A DNA stretch of 64,000 nucleotides from Alphaproteobacteria bacterium (GCA_004292755.1 RDXE01000039.1:1-64000); one strand, 5' to 3'; shown: positions 29,291-38,598, counted from the stretch's first letter. Notes: a model not told the origin generated them from the sequence alone. Made by a program: numbers and translations.

Positions 29291-30313
29291 TCAACATGCC
29301 CGGCGCGGCATTGGCGCGCCCATCAGGTCCAACAAAATTCCCTCGCGCACGCCACGGTCGGCGATGCGCACGCGATCCACCGGCCATGCATGCAAGATGG
29401 CATCCAGGATAGCGCAGCCCGCCACCACCAGATCCGCCCGCGCCCGCCCAATGCAGGGGTGGGCTTGGCGTGCGACGTGCCCCATCGCCACCACGTCACG
29501 CGAAATCTCCACCAGACGCTGCCAAGCAATCGCCAAGCCATCAACGCGGGTGCGGTCATAGCGGGCAAGGCCCAGATGCAAACCCGCCAGTGTCGTCACG
29601 GTTCCAGAGGAGCCGAGCATCTGCAACCCCGCTTGGCCGGAGATGCCGTGTTCCTGGTCAAACGCCACCAGTGCCGTTGCCACGTCCTGGCGCATCGCGC
29701 GATAGCCAGCGAGCGTGAGGGCATCGGCGCCATAGCGATCCGCCAGCGCCACAACACCGGCTGGCATTGACAGGCACCCCAGCACCTGCGGCGCCTCCCC
29801 CGGCGCGCGGGCGGCAACCCACAACACCTCAGTTGAGCCGCCGCCGATGTCGAACATCACGGCTGGTCGTTGCGGCTCCAACAACGCAGCACAGCCGCCA
29901 AGCGCCAGCAGCGCCTCCTCTTCAGCGGCAATCACTTCGATCGGCAGGCCCGTTTCCCGCCGGGCACGGGCCAAGAATGCCTCGCCATTGCGCGCGCGCC
30001 GACAAGCCTCAGTCGCGACCACGCGCAGTTCGACTGGGCGATGGGCACGCAGCTTGCCCGCACACACCCGCAAGGCCGAGATCGCTCGATCCATCGCCGC
30101 GTCGCACAGCAGGCCGGTGATCGCCACCCCCTCGCCCAGACGCACAACGCGGCTAAACGCATCGACCACGGCCAGCCCGCGCTGGCGACACGCACGCGCG
30201 ACCAGCAGCCGACAATTGTTTGTGCCCAAATCCACCGCGGCAAACAGTGCGCCCTCGGCGGACGACCACAGGTCGCCGCTTGACGCATTGGCACGGGAGG
30301 GGTTTGGCATCAT
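29291..30313 (-). CDS. Ppx/GppA-family exopolyphosphatase / pppGpp phosphatase
   Basis: A 340-residue protein of the ASKHA fold. The phosphate-1 motif AVDLGTNNCRLLVA, the conserved VVATEACRRARN, phosphate-2 motif FDIGGGSTEVLW and SSGTVTTLAG are present. It lacks the C-terminal HD-like extension of long Ppx, so it belongs to the short GppA/Ppx type; whether it hydrolyses polyphosphate or pppGpp cannot be decided. The start is one of two adjacent ATGs (30313 or 30310). The frame runs on through the tRNA antisense strand to 30544, which is spurious. Confidence 0.9.
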   Translation of the reverse strand: MMPNPSRANASSGDLWSSAEGALFAAVDLGTNNCRLLVARACRQRGLAVVDAFSRVVRLGEGVAITGLLCDAAMDRAISALRVCAGKLRAHRPVELRVVATEACRRARNGEAFLARARRETGLPIEVIAAEEEALLALGGCAALLEPQRPAVMFDIGGGSTEVLWVAARAPGEAPQVLGCLSMPAGVVALADRYGADALTLAGYRAMRQDVATALVAFDQEHGISGQAGLQMLGSSGTVTTLAGLHLGLARYDRTRVDGLAIAWQRLVEISRDVVAMGHVARQAHPCIGRARADLVVAGCAILDAILHAWPVDRVRIADRGVREGILLDLMGAPMPRRAC

Positions 30314-30469
30314 GGTGAAACTGTAATCACAAGCCGCAGTCCACGGGGAGAGGCGAATACACCGCCCTGCCCTGCAGCCCACTCCATCTTCCCCCTTGAC
30401 CGCCCGCCCCCGCCGTGGCATGTCCGCCCTCCCGTTGGCAGCGCCAGCGGCGTGGACGGTCAGTCCTGC

Positions 30470-30543
30470 TGGGGGATCGTCTAATGGTAGGACAGCGGAT
30501 TCTGACTCCGTCAATCTAGGTTCGAGTCCTAGTCCCCCAGCCA
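30470..30543 (+). tRNA. tRNA-Gln (anticodon CTG)
   Basis: A 74-base cloverleaf. The acceptor stem TGGGGGA pairs with TCCCCCA, followed by discriminator G and an encoded CCA. The D-arm contains CTAATGGTAGGACAG, the anticodon stem GCGGA/TCCGT encloses loop TTCTGAC with anticodon CTG, and the T-loop is GGTTCGAGTCC. It reads glutamine CAG codons, the favoured Gln codon in GC-rich genomes. Confidence 0.96.
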
Positions 30544-30811
30544 TCGTCCCCTCCGGTCACCGCCTCCCATTGCTCGACCATCAACCTCAGGGGCCTTAGG
30601 ACACCTGACGATGGTTCGGATGCTCTGTGCGGTTCGAAGAGACCGGCAGCCACCAGTCCAGGTGCGCAGACGGATCTGAGATCGCAGTGGTTGGTCGTCC
30701 GAAGCGATAGTCTGTCCTGTTCTCTTTCCCGCCCGACCTTTGGCGGCGGCCAGCGGAAACTTGGCAGCCAGGCGATATCGGGCAGGGCGGGCGCAATGCG
30801 AGCCTTAGGGC

Positions 30812-31447
30812 ATGACGGCGACGGCGACATACAACAGTGCGGCATCCAAGTGGTCGGCCAAGCTGCGCTCCCTTGGCTATGACAGGGCCTATCGCGAATT
30901 CCTGCACCCCCACGCCCGGCCGCGCGGGCCGGTGCTGGATATCGGGACAGGCTCTGGCCTCTTTGCGCTGGCCTGGGTCGCAGTGGGCGGCTCGTGCGAT
31001 CTTACCCTGCTGGATGCCTCGCCCCGCATGCTCGACGAGGCCGCCGCGGAGATGGGTGCAGCCGACCTCACCTGCCGCGTTGTCCTGTCGGATATCGACA
31101 GCTTCACCCCTGCTGAGCGGTTTGACACCATCCTTGCCGCCCATGTTCTGGAACATTGCTCTGACCCACAGGCAACCATGCGGCGGTTTGCGGGATGGCT
31201 GCGGCCCGGTGGGCAGCTGCTGCTCGCCGTATCGCGTCCACACTGGTGTAATGTCTTGATCTGGTTACGATTCCGGCATCGCTGGTTCGCTGCGGACGAG
31301 ATACAGCGCCTGGGTTGTCAGGCCGGGCTGCAGCACCTGAACACCCATCGCTTCGTCGCGGGTCCACCGCGCCACACCAGCCTTGGCTATGTCTTTGTCG
31401 CATCGGCCACCGACGGCGCGGACCTTTCCGGCGTCGCGCAAGCATGA
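30812..31447 (+). CDS. Class I SAM-dependent methyltransferase (Methyltransf_11/25 type)
   Basis: A 211-residue small-molecule methyltransferase. Motif I is VLDIGTGSGLFALAW, the acidic post-strand-2 residue is in TLLDASPRML, and motif IV/V is DTILAAHVLEHCSDPQ followed by LRPGGQLLLAVSRPHW. The substrate is not predictable. It lies 30 bases before an AraC-type regulator on the same strand, so a two-gene unit is likely. The 268 bases between the tRNA and this gene hold no other gene I can support. Confidence 0.85.
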   Translation: MTATATYNSAASKWSAKLRSLGYDRAYREFLHPHARPRGPVLDIGTGSGLFALAWVAVGGSCDLTLLDASPRMLDEAAAEMGAADLTCRVVLSDIDSFTPAERFDTILAAHVLEHCSDPQATMRRFAGWLRPGGQLLLAVSRPHWCNVLIWLRFRHRWFAADEIQRLGCQAGLQHLNTHRFVAGPPRHTSLGYVFVASATDGADLSGVAQA

Positions 31448-31479
31448 CGCCCCATCGCCAAGGCCTGTAGAGTAGCACC

Positions 31480-32292
31480 ATGCAGCCGGACGCCTATTGC
31501 TTCCATCGAAGCTTCGATCCTGCCCCTGCGGCTGACTTCCAGGTGGATCGCCACTATCTCCTCCACGCTCTGGAGGGCACGATTCGGCTGGAAGCCGATG
31601 GGCGACGCTGGACACTGCCACCAGCCCGTGCGGCGTTGATCGCTGCCGATCAGCCAATTCGCATCACCATCCTGACGCGGTTGACCAGCGCCTCAGTCCT
31701 GTTTGCGCGGGGCTTCATGGCGGCGCCTGCTGCCACCTTGTCGGTGTTCGACATGACGCCCCTAGCCCGGGCGCTGATTGCGGAGTGTCAATCGTGGGGA
31801 CCAGAGACCACGCTGTCCCCCTACGCCCACCAGGTGTTCAGCCTGCTGGGGGAGGTTGTGCTGCGCCTTGCTCAGCGGCCAAGCCCTTGCGTCATCCCCG
31901 CCCCCGCCAGCAGCTCTCTCGCCCGCGCGGTTGATTTGACGGAGGCAGCCGCAGCCGAGGCTCCGCGGTTTGCCTCCATCGCCAAAGCCGCTGGTCTGTC
32001 CGAACGGTCGCTGTCGCGCCGTCTACACGATGAACTCGGCATGACCTGGACCGAGTTGCTGCGCCGGATCCGCATGACCCGCGCCGTGGAACTGCTCGCC
32101 ACCACCGACCGGCCCGTGACGGAGATTGGCCTGACCGTGGGCTATGACTCCCCCTCCGCCTTCAATGCTGCCTTTCGCGACGTGATGGGCTGTAACCCGA
32201 CGGAGTACCGCCGTTCATGCCGCACCAACAGCAGCCACCAGAACCCACCCTCGCCACGCCCGAAGGTGGTCGAGGGTGTGGCCGGCGGCTGA
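31480..32292 (+). CDS. AraC-family transcriptional regulator
   Basis: A 270-residue regulator. The N-terminal cupin-like sensing domain (FHRSFDPAPAADFQVDRHYL) covers about 1-140, and two helix-turn-helix motifs at about 150-245 contain FASIAKAAGLSERSLSRRLH and PVTEIGLTVGYDSPSAFNAA followed by FRDVMGCNPTEYR. The ligand is unknown; the adjacent methyltransferase gene is a plausible target. It ends four bases from the convergent hisC-like gene. Confidence 0.92.
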   Translation: MQPDAYCFHRSFDPAPAADFQVDRHYLLHALEGTIRLEADGRRWTLPPARAALIAADQPIRITILTRLTSASVLFARGFMAAPAATLSVFDMTPLARALIAECQSWGPETTLSPYAHQVFSLLGEVVLRLAQRPSPCVIPAPASSSLARAVDLTEAAAAEAPRFASIAKAAGLSERSLSRRLHDELGMTWTELLRRIRMTRAVELLATTDRPVTEIGLTVGYDSPSAFNAAFRDVMGCNPTEYRRSCRTNSSHQNPPSPRPKVVEGVAGG

Positions 32293-32296
32293 TTGG

Positions 32297-33421
32297 TTAC
32301 CCAGCAGTCTCGTTACGGGTCAGCACCGTGCGCAGGGCGGCCAGAACAGCGTCGGTATCCTCAGCCGTGCCAGCGGTGATGCGAATGAAGGTTTCATAGC
32401 CCGGCTCACGCCAGTCGCGGATCAGGATACCCTCGGCCTTCAGCGCTTCGATCACCGGCGCGACGGGGCGGGCGATGTCCGCGCTGATAAAGTTGGCAGC
32501 TGTCGGCAGGGGAGACAGGCCAAGGGCACGCAGACCCTGGTCCAACCGAGCCAGCTCCGCCCGTGCGCCGCCCACCAACGCCGTCAGGTGAGCCTGATCC
32601 TCCAGCGCCGCCAAGGCTGCCTCGTAGGCAAGGTTGGTCACGCTGAAGGTGTTTTTAAACTTCGCCAGTGTCCCTGCCACCTCCGGCGAGGAACACAGCG
32701 CATAGCCCACACGAATGCCCGCCAGCGCATAGGCCTTGGAGAAGGTGCGCAGCACAACCCAGGGCCCGGTGCGGGCGCGCAGCAGCGGCAGCGAATCAAC
32801 ACCACCGGCAGCCATGCCGAATTCCCAGTAGGCCTCGTCCAGCACCAGCAGCACGCGGTCGGGCACGCCAGCGATCAGGTGCTGCAACTCCGCCGCCCCC
32901 AGCAACCCACCGGACGGGTTGTTGGGATTGCACACGAACATCAGCCGGGTGCGGTCATCAATCGCAGCCAACAGCGCATCGGGGTCATTGGCACCGTCGG
33001 CCCGCAACTTGGCAGGCTGGATCACCCCACCCATCAGCCGGGTGGAAACCTTGTAGCGCGGAAAGCTCGGCTCCGGCAGCACACCACCGTCGCCAGCGTC
33101 CAGCGTTGCGGCACAGCAGAAGTGCAGCAACTCGTCAGAGCCAACGCCGAACATCATGCAGTCAGGCTGAACGCCGGTGCGGGCCGCCAAGGCAGCCGCG
33201 AGCGTGGCACTGGCCGCCTCAGGATAGCGGTTGACCGTGGCCGCACCAGCAGCAATGGCTGCGATTGCCTTCGGACTGGGCGGCAGCGGGCTTTCATTCA
33301 AGTGCAGCATGCGCACGTTGCCGACACCGTGGGTACGTTCAATCTCCACTGCCGTCAGCGGATAGCCACCCTTCGGCATGGCAGCAATCAGCGGACGAAG
33401 AGCAGAGGCGCGCGCAGTCAT
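32297..33421 (-). CDS. hisC: Histidinol-phosphate aminotransferase-like PLP enzyme
   Basis: A 374-residue fold-type I aminotransferase. It shows RMLHLNESPLPPSP, VNRYPEA, the NPNNPSG motif, LVLDEAYWEF and the PLP lysine in RTFSKAYALAGIRVGY. The N-terminal LRPLIAAMPKGGYP is typical of HisC. HisC also serves aromatic aminotransfer in some bacteria, and paralogues of broader specificity are common, so histidine synthesis is likely rather than certain. The frame extends to 33499, but the ATG at 33421 fits the family. Confidence 0.85.
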   Translation of the reverse strand: MTARASALRPLIAAMPKGGYPLTAVEIERTHGVGNVRMLHLNESPLPPSPKAIAAIAAGAATVNRYPEAASATLAAALAARTGVQPDCMMFGVGSDELLHFCCAATLDAGDGGVLPEPSFPRYKVSTRLMGGVIQPAKLRADGANDPDALLAAIDDRTRLMFVCNPNNPSGGLLGAAELQHLIAGVPDRVLLVLDEAYWEFGMAAGGVDSLPLLRARTGPWVVLRTFSKAYALAGIRVGYALCSSPEVAGTLAKFKNTFSVTNLAYEAALAALEDQAHLTALVGGARAELARLDQGLRALGLSPLPTAANFISADIARPVAPVIEALKAEGILIRDWREPGYETFIRITAGTAEDTDAVLAALRTVLTRNETAG

Positions 33422-33516
33422 GGTCAAAGTCTCCAGCGGCAAGCGTGACGCCCACACTCCAGCACGCAGCAGCGGCAGTTCCAAGAGCGGGCGGGACAAG
33501 CGCTGCGCAGAGCCCT

Positions 33517-33960
33517 ATGCTTCGCCCTATGCCGCGCCGTCGAACCCCTCGCGCCCCCGAAGAAGCCTTGGCCATCGCCCGGGCCCTGCGTCGTCGCTAC
33601 ATTTCGGCTGAAGTTGAGACGACAGCCAAGCGGGCACTCAGCCGCCTGGGTCTTGATCCGCGCACCATGCTGTCTGGCTTGATGGCAGGGGCGCAAAAGC
33701 CACCACCGGCCGACGCCGCGGCCCCGAACCCCGCACCGACCGACCCCAACCCTGCCGATGCCATCCAGGCGATTCGGGCCGCAGCAAAGTCGGCAACGCC
33801 AATCGGCCAGAGTGGCAGCAAGCTGATGGATCTGGTGCGCGCCCGCGAAGGCATCGCACTGCGCCAGGCCGATCAGCCCACTGCCTCCCTTGACCAGTCG
33901 CTGGAAGCTGAGGCGCGGGCAATCCTGGATGACATTCGCAAACGGTACCGCCGCCAATGA
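33517..33960 (+). CDS. Hypothetical basic protein with a proline/alanine-rich linker
   Basis: A 147-residue protein (or 143 from the ATG at 33529). The N-terminus is strongly basic (RPMPRRRTPRAPEEAL), followed by a helical segment AIARALRRRY, then a Pro/Ala/Asp linker at about 65-85, and a helical C-terminus ending in ILDDIRKRYRRQ. I recognise no family. Its TGA overlaps the ATG of the following GNAT gene, so the two are translationally coupled and it could be a partner or substrate of that acetyltransferase. Confidence 0.6.
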   Translation: MLRPMPRRRTPRAPEEALAIARALRRRYISAEVETTAKRALSRLGLDPRTMLSGLMAGAQKPPPADAAAPNPAPTDPNPADAIQAIRAAAKSATPIGQSGSKLMDLVRAREGIALRQADQPTASLDQSLEAEARAILDDIRKRYRRQ

Positions 33961-34469
33961 CTGATCCGTTGAGCATTCGCTACGCCGACCCCGAAGATGC
34001 CGAGCAACTGGTTACACTGGTCAACCGGCTTGCCACGGAAAGCCGGTTTCTCGTGGTCGACACCATTGATCCAGACACTGGCCCCGCCACGGTGGCCGAG
34101 CATCTGGAGGCGATCCAGACCTCCGTCCTGCATGTGGTGCTTGTGGCGGAGGTGGCAGAACGGCTGGTCGGCATCGGCCTGGGTGCCGCCGAGGCGCACC
34201 CCGCCAAGCGCGGCTCCATGCGCATCGACCTTGGCATTTTGTCCGATTGGCAACGGCGCGGTATCGGCACCCAGTTGATGCGCGGGTTGGAGTTTGCCGC
34301 CAAGGAGCGCGGCTGCCATCGCCTGGATTTGACGGTGATGGTGGAAAACATCCCCGCCATGCGGCTGTATCAAGCCTGCGGCTTTGTGTTTGAGGGCCGC
34401 TTGCACCGCCACCTGATAATCAATGGGGAAGCGGTGGATCAGTTCTTGATGGCGAAGATGATCGGCTGA
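33957..34469 (+). CDS. GNAT-family N-acetyltransferase
   Basis: A 170-residue transferase with the acetyl-CoA motif LGILSDWQRRGIGTQLMRGL and the C-terminal helix VMVENIPAMRLYQACGFVFE followed by EGRLHRHLIINGE, typical of the RimJ/RimL- or phosphinothricin-like branch. The acceptor is unknown. It is coupled to the upstream hypothetical gene by an ATGA. Its final 50 bases overlap the convergent CDP-alcohol phosphatidyltransferase gene. Confidence 0.88.
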   Translation: MTDPLSIRYADPEDAEQLVTLVNRLATESRFLVVDTIDPDTGPATVAEHLEAIQTSVLHVVLVAEVAERLVGIGLGAAEAHPAKRGSMRIDLGILSDWQRRGIGTQLMRGLEFAAKERGCHRLDLTVMVENIPAMRLYQACGFVFEGRLHRHLIINGEAVDQFLMAKMIG

Positions 34470-35055
34470 GCTGCCACGCCGCCCAGCAGCGCGCGGCCGC
34501 TGTGATCCAGCACGCCGCCGCAAAACCAAAGGCCAGCACCTCAAACCACTGCGGCACCAAGCACAGCAGTAGGAACAGGGCAATGGTCTCGGTCCCCTCC
34601 GTCAGGCCAGCGGCGTAGACAAAACCTTTGTTTGGCGGCGGTGCCCCACCCAGCTGGGCTGCCAACAGCGCATAGCCAAGGAACGCCACGCCCGACGCGA
34701 TGAAGGCGGCAAGCAGAACCGATGCCGCCACGGCGCGCGTCGGCTCCTCCACCGCAAACGCGAGTGGGATCGCCGCGTAGAAGATGAAATCCGCGACGAT
34801 GTCGGCAAAGGCACCAAAGGGTGTCGGCTGGGTCGCGCGCGCCACTGGGCCATCCAAGCCATCGGCAAGCCGACTGGCTAGAATCAGACAGGCGCCAACC
34901 ACCGGAAAGCCCAGGGCGATGGCCAAGGCCGCAGCAAGGCCAAGGCCAAGGCCCAGTGCCGTGACCGCTAGGGCTGGCACACCGCAACCCGCCAGCCAGC
35001 GGCCCATGGCATTCAATCCGGGATCGATGATCCGGCGGACACCGCGGTCCAGCAT
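34420..35055 (-). CDS. CDP-alcohol phosphatidyltransferase-family membrane protein
   Basis: A 211-residue integral membrane protein with about six hydrophobic segments. The family active-site motif appears as DGLDGPVARATQPTPFGAFA followed by DIVAD, holding the aspartates that bind the metal and CDP-lipid; one residue fewer than usual separates the Arg from the Gly. It follows pssA with a four-base gap and reads as the third gene of psd-pssA. Its alcohol acceptor is unknown. The frame reaches back to 35166 inside pssA; the ATG at 35055 fits the family. Confidence 0.83.
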   Translation of the reverse strand: MLDRGVRRIIDPGLNAMGRWLAGCGVPALAVTALGLGLGLAAALAIALGFPVVGACLILASRLADGLDGPVARATQPTPFGAFADIVADFIFYAAIPLAFAVEEPTRAVAASVLLAAFIASGVAFLGYALLAAQLGGAPPPNKGFVYAAGLTEGTETIALFLLLCLVPQWFEVLAFGFAAACWITAAARCWAAWQLSRSSSPSRTDPPLPH

Positions 35056-35059
35056 CGTC

Positions 35060-35923
35060 TTACGCCGGGGAGGCTGAATCGCCAGCCGGACCAGACGGCT
35101 CCGCCGACGGGCTGGCTGGTGCTGGTGGCGGCGGGCTTGCCCGTTGCATCCGCCGCGCCTGCACAACGGCCACAGGGATCAACCCGAGATAGATCAAGCC
35201 ACAGCCCAGCAGGGTCAGCCACGGCTCGCTGGCGACTCCGGCAGCCAGGGCGCCGACAGCCAGCAGCACAAACACCACCTGCTGACCGCGCACCCGCACC
35301 CGCTTGCCGGAGAAGGTCGGCAGGCGGCTGACCATCAGCAGGGCGACCATCACCAGCCAGACGCCAATCACCCAGGGGTGCTGCAACCACGACCAGGGCA
35401 ATTCAAAACTGGCGACCATCGGCAGCAGTGCCAAGCCTGCCCCAGCGGGAGATGGCACACCGGAGAAGAAGTGATAGGTCCAGGCGGGTCGATCATGGTC
35501 ATCCAACGCCACGTTGAACCGGGCGAGGCGCAACGCGGTACACACCGCAAAGATCATCACCGCAGGCCATGCCGCCCCAGCCCCATGCCCCTGCAACCAA
35601 AGATACAGCAGCAGGGGTGGCACAACACCGAAACAGACGAAGTCAGACAGGCTATCAAGCTCCGCCCCGAAACGGGACGTGGCGTTCATCAACCGCGCCA
35701 CCCGACCATCCAGACCGTCCAGCACCGCCGCCAGCAGGACAGCACCGACGGCTGCCGGGAACCGACCGTCCAACCCAAACCGGATCGCGCTCAAGCCAGC
35801 GCACAGCGCCAACAGCGTCAGAATGTTGGGCACCAATCGGTTCAGCGAGAGGCCGCGCAACCGCGGCCTCCGCAGTCCCCGCTCACCACGCTGACCCCAC
35901 CGACGCTGCTGACGCAACATCAC
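35060..35923 (-). CDS. pssA: Phosphatidylserine synthase
   Basis: A 287-residue membrane enzyme joining CDP-diacylglycerol and serine. The CDP-alcohol motif is [20 protein letters not shown] then ELDSLSD, followed by [12 protein letters not shown] and the LARFNVA segment typical of type II PssA. About eight hydrophobic segments precede a Pro/Ala/Ser-rich C-terminal tail. Its ATG overlaps the psd stop (ATGA at 35920-35923), so synthesis and decarboxylation of phosphatidylserine are coupled. Confidence 0.94.
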   Translation of the reverse strand: MMLRQQRRWGQRGERGLRRPRLRGLSLNRLVPNILTLLALCAGLSAIRFGLDGRFPAAVGAVLLAAVLDGLDGRVARLMNATSRFGAELDSLSDFVCFGVVPPLLLYLWLQGHGAGAAWPAVMIFAVCTALRLARFNVALDDHDRPAWTYHFFSGVPSPAGAGLALLPMVASFELPWSWLQHPWVIGVWLVMVALLMVSRLPTFSGKRVRVRGQQVVFVLLAVGALAAGVASEPWLTLLGCGLIYLGLIPVAVVQARRMQRASPPPPAPASPSAEPSGPAGDSASPA

Positions 35924-36612
35924 TCAGCACTCCCGGTGCGCCGCGCCTCGGTGCTCGTGATGTCGGCCAGCACAGTCTCGCCTGCAATGGCGCGTTGGCC
36001 CTCCACCACCAATGGCTGCACGCCATCGGGCAAGTACACATCCACCCGACTGCCAAAGCGGATCATGCCAAAGCGCTCGCCCGCACGCAGCACATCGCCT
36101 TCTTTGGAGAATGCAACGATGCGGCGGGCGACCAGCCCTGCGATCTGCACCATGATGATGTCCTGCCCGCCGGGCAGAGTCAGACGCCAGCTCATCCGCT
36201 CATTCAACTCCGAGGCTTTGTCGAGCGAGGCGTTGAGGAAGGCACCGGCGCGGTAGGCGAGCCTAGTGATCCGTCCCGCAGCAGGTGCCCGGTTCACGTG
36301 GCAGTCGAACACATTCATGAACACGCTGATCCGCAGCCGCGGCTGATCACCAGCGCCTAATTCTGCCGGTGGAACGGCTGGTTCGATCAAGGTCACCACG
36401 CCATCGGCGGGGCTGATCACCAGCCCCTCACGGCTGGGGGTGGTGCGTGCTGGGTCGCGGAAGAAGTAGACGCACCAAGCAGTTAGGACGAGGCCGACAA
36501 AGGCCAGCCAATCCCAGGCGAACACGCCCAAGAGCGCCGTGACGACAGCGAAGATCGCGATGAACGGCCAGCCCTCGCGATGGATCGGCGGAAGCGAAAA
36601 CCCTGGGATCAA
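35920..36612 (-). CDS. psd: Phosphatidylserine decarboxylase proenzyme (short form)
   Basis: A 230-residue proenzyme that makes phosphatidylethanolamine. Two hydrophobic stretches anchor the N-terminus (residues 15-50). The conserved [27 protein letters not shown] and self-cleavage site [13 protein letters not shown] are present; cleavage between Gly187 and Ser188 would create the pyruvoyl group. Length and site match the short type of proteobacteria that lack an LGST site. Confidence 0.95.
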   Translation of the reverse strand: MIPGFSLPPIHREGWPFIAIFAVVTALLGVFAWDWLAFVGLVLTAWCVYFFRDPARTTPSREGLVISPADGVVTLIEPAVPPAELGAGDQPRLRISVFMNVFDCHVNRAPAAGRITRLAYRAGAFLNASLDKASELNERMSWRLTLPGGQDIIMVQIAGLVARRIVAFSKEGDVLRAGERFGMIRFGSRVDVYLPDGVQPLVVEGQRAIAGETVLADITSTEARRTGSAE

Positions 36613-36743
36613 AGCTCAACCCTTTCGTATCAGCAGGCGCTGCGGCAAAGGCTGCGGCGCTCGCGCTGTATGTGCTACCATTCATCGCAGCGAAGTCCAC
36701 CGGAACCGCGCGCCTGTACGGTTTCCTTGCCCTTGGAGACTCC

Positions 36744-37202
36744 ATGTCGACCCTGCGCACTCTGGCTGCTGCCAAGCTTCCCGTCGAGATCGGCACTGTC
36801 GCGGTGGGCAGCGATGGTTCGTTGACGCGCCATGAGGCGAAGCCGTTGCGCTTTCGGTTCGTCGTCGGCGCCAGCCAGTTCCAGGCCGAGGTAATCGCCG
36901 GTGGGCATTTGGTCGTGCGCAGTGTGCTGGGCGGCATGCCCTACACGGCGGAGGGGCGGGAGCGTCGGATTGATCTTGCCCATCTGATCGCCGAATCGCG
37001 TCGCACTCTGCCGCGGGGGGAAATCACCGTGGATGCCCGCCAACGGGTGGTGCTCACCGTGTCGGAACCCCTGGACACGCCGCTGACACCGACCGAGGTG
37101 GTCAGCGTGGCAACTCATCTGGCGTTGACGGCTCAGCCGTGGATCGCGTTGGGGACGGCCGTCGCCATCCCCCTGTCCGCCACCGCGCGCGCAACCGCCT
37201 GA
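36744..37202 (+). CDS. Hypothetical protein, 152 residues
   Basis: A compact, beta-strand-rich soluble protein (for example LRFRFVVGASQFQAEVI, GHLVVRSVLGGMPYTAEGR, VVLTVSEPLDTPLTPTEVVS) with no signal peptide, membrane segment or cysteines. I recognise no family. GGAG seven bases before the ATG at 36744 favours this start over the frame's first start at 36672. It is divergent from psd and convergent with the LysM gene, whose stop is 15 bases away. Confidence 0.65.
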   Translation: MSTLRTLAAAKLPVEIGTVAVGSDGSLTRHEAKPLRFRFVVGASQFQAEVIAGGHLVVRSVLGGMPYTAEGRERRIDLAHLIAESRRTLPRGEITVDARQRVVLTVSEPLDTPLTPTEVVSVATHLALTAQPWIALGTAVAIPLSATARATA

Positions 37203-37217
37203 CGGCACGGCTGCGGG

Positions 37218-38591
37218 TCAGTTGCGCAGCGCCGGCACGAAGAACACCTGACCCGGATAGATCAAATTCGGGTCCCGGATTTGATCGCGGTTGGCGTTGT
37301 AAATCTGCGTGAACTGGATGCCACGGCCATAGGTGCGCCGGGCGATCCGCCACAGGCTGTTGCCGGGCTGGACGATCACCAGATCTTGGGAGGCCAATAG
37401 TTCCGGCGTGACGTCGGCCCGCTGGAAGGGCAACTCGGCACGGGCCGTGACCCGACCAAAGTCGTCCAGTTGATCCACCCGCAACCGGTAGAGCCCTGGG
37501 GCAACCCGCGTCTCGGGCGAGACACGCCAACTGCCCTGCCCATCCACTTGGCCGACTGCCAGCGGCTGGTTGTCGAGATAGAGTTGCAGGCGCTGGGTTG
37601 ACTGACCCGTCCCGGAAATCTGCACTGCCCCTTCCGGCGTGTAATCCACCACTGCGACGATGACAGGCGCTGCTGGCAGGCGCGGCGGCAAGCCAGGGGT
37701 CGCCGCAGCGGGCGGCGGCGGCACCGGGGCAGCGGCAACCGCGGGCGCTGGAGCGGGCGTCGGCGCAACCGCCGGAGCCGCCACCGGCGGGCTGGCGGGC
37801 GGTGCAACGACAGTAGGCGCTGGCGGCGGGGGCGGCACGGGCGCGACCTGCGCAACCGGTGCGGGCGGGGCGACGGGAGCAGGTGCAGGCGGCGGCGCCG
37901 GAGCCGGTGTCGGCTCCGCCACCACGGGGGCGGCAGGGGCTTGCAACACCGTGGTTGGCCCCGGTTGATCGCGCGGTACCAACAGAGCCAGCGGCGTGGT
38001 CGGCTGGGTGGCGGGGGTTCCAGCGATGTCGCGGTCGCGCTCTGGCACCACCAGCACCACCACTTGATCGGACCGTTGCGGCGCCCCACCGCCCACGCGC
38101 ACCGAAAGCGACAACTCGCGGCTGCCCGGCTGCAGGGAGTCGCTTGGCAACAACACCCACTCGCCACGCGAATCGGACGTGACAACACCAATCACGCGGT
38201 TGCCGTCCAACACCGTGACTTCGGCACCGGGCGGGGAGCGGCCAGCAATAACGGCGTCGCCACGCGGGTTGACCCGGACGACGTCAAAGGTTGGCTGCGC
38301 CACAGGTGGGGCCGCCGCAATCGGTGGCACAGGGGCGGGAGCGGGTGGTGCCACGGGAGCCGGAGCTGGGGGTGCCGCGGCTGTGCTGGGCGTCGGAGTG
38401 GGCTGGGGCGCCGAACTGGCCACTGCGGGTGCGGCTGGTTGCGGGGCCGGTTGCGGCGCCAGCGGAGGAGACGCAACCGGTCGGTTCCCGGTGCCAGGAT
38501 CGCTGTCCTGTCGAACCATGCAGAAACTTAGAATGAGCGCTGCCGACACCAGCAGCAGACCCAGCGCACCGACGTAAAGGGGACGGGTCAC
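37218..38591 (-). CDS. Membrane-anchored LysM-domain protein with Pro/Ala-rich linkers
   Basis: A 457-residue protein. An N-terminal membrane anchor (LYVGALGLLLVSAALILSF, residues 5-23) is followed by two long Pro/Ala/Val-rich linkers and two Ig-like or bacterial surface segments (RVNPRGDAVIAGRSPPGAEV and VVDYTPEGAVQISGTGQSTQ). The C-terminus is a LysM domain (VQPGNSLWRIARRTYGRGIQ to YPGQVFFVPA), which binds peptidoglycan. It should span the periplasm from inner membrane to cell wall. The start is a GTG with a strong ribosome site; an ATG at 38681 lacks one. Confidence 0.87.
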   Translation of the reverse strand: MTRPLYVGALGLLLVSAALILSFCMVRQDSDPGTGNRPVASPPLAPQPAPQPAAPAVASSAPQPTPTPSTAAAPPAPAPVAPPAPAPVPPIAAAPPVAQPTFDVVRVNPRGDAVIAGRSPPGAEVTVLDGNRVIGVVTSDSRGEWVLLPSDSLQPGSRELSLSVRVGGGAPQRSDQVVVLVVPERDRDIAGTPATQPTTPLALLVPRDQPGPTTVLQAPAAPVVAEPTPAPAPPPAPAPVAPPAPVAQVAPVPPPPPAPTVVAPPASPPVAAPAVAPTPAPAPAVAAAPVPPPPAAATPGLPPRLPAAPVIVAVVDYTPEGAVQISGTGQSTQRLQLYLDNQPLAVGQVDGQGSWRVSPETRVAPGLYRLRVDQLDDFGRVTARAELPFQRADVTPELLASQDLVIVQPGNSLWRIARRTYGRGIQFTQIYNANRDQIRDPNLIYPGQVFFVPALRN

Positions 38592-38598
38592 CAGTCTG

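Noticed and set aside
30314-30544. N-terminal extension of the Ppx/GppA protein starting inside the tRNA
   Set aside because: The residues before MMPNPS are an antisense reading of the tRNA-Gln gene, a common artefact.
37660-37968. Gly/Ala-rich plus-strand frame resembling a repetitive structural protein
   Set aside because: It is the antisense of the Pro/Ala-rich linkers of the LysM gene.
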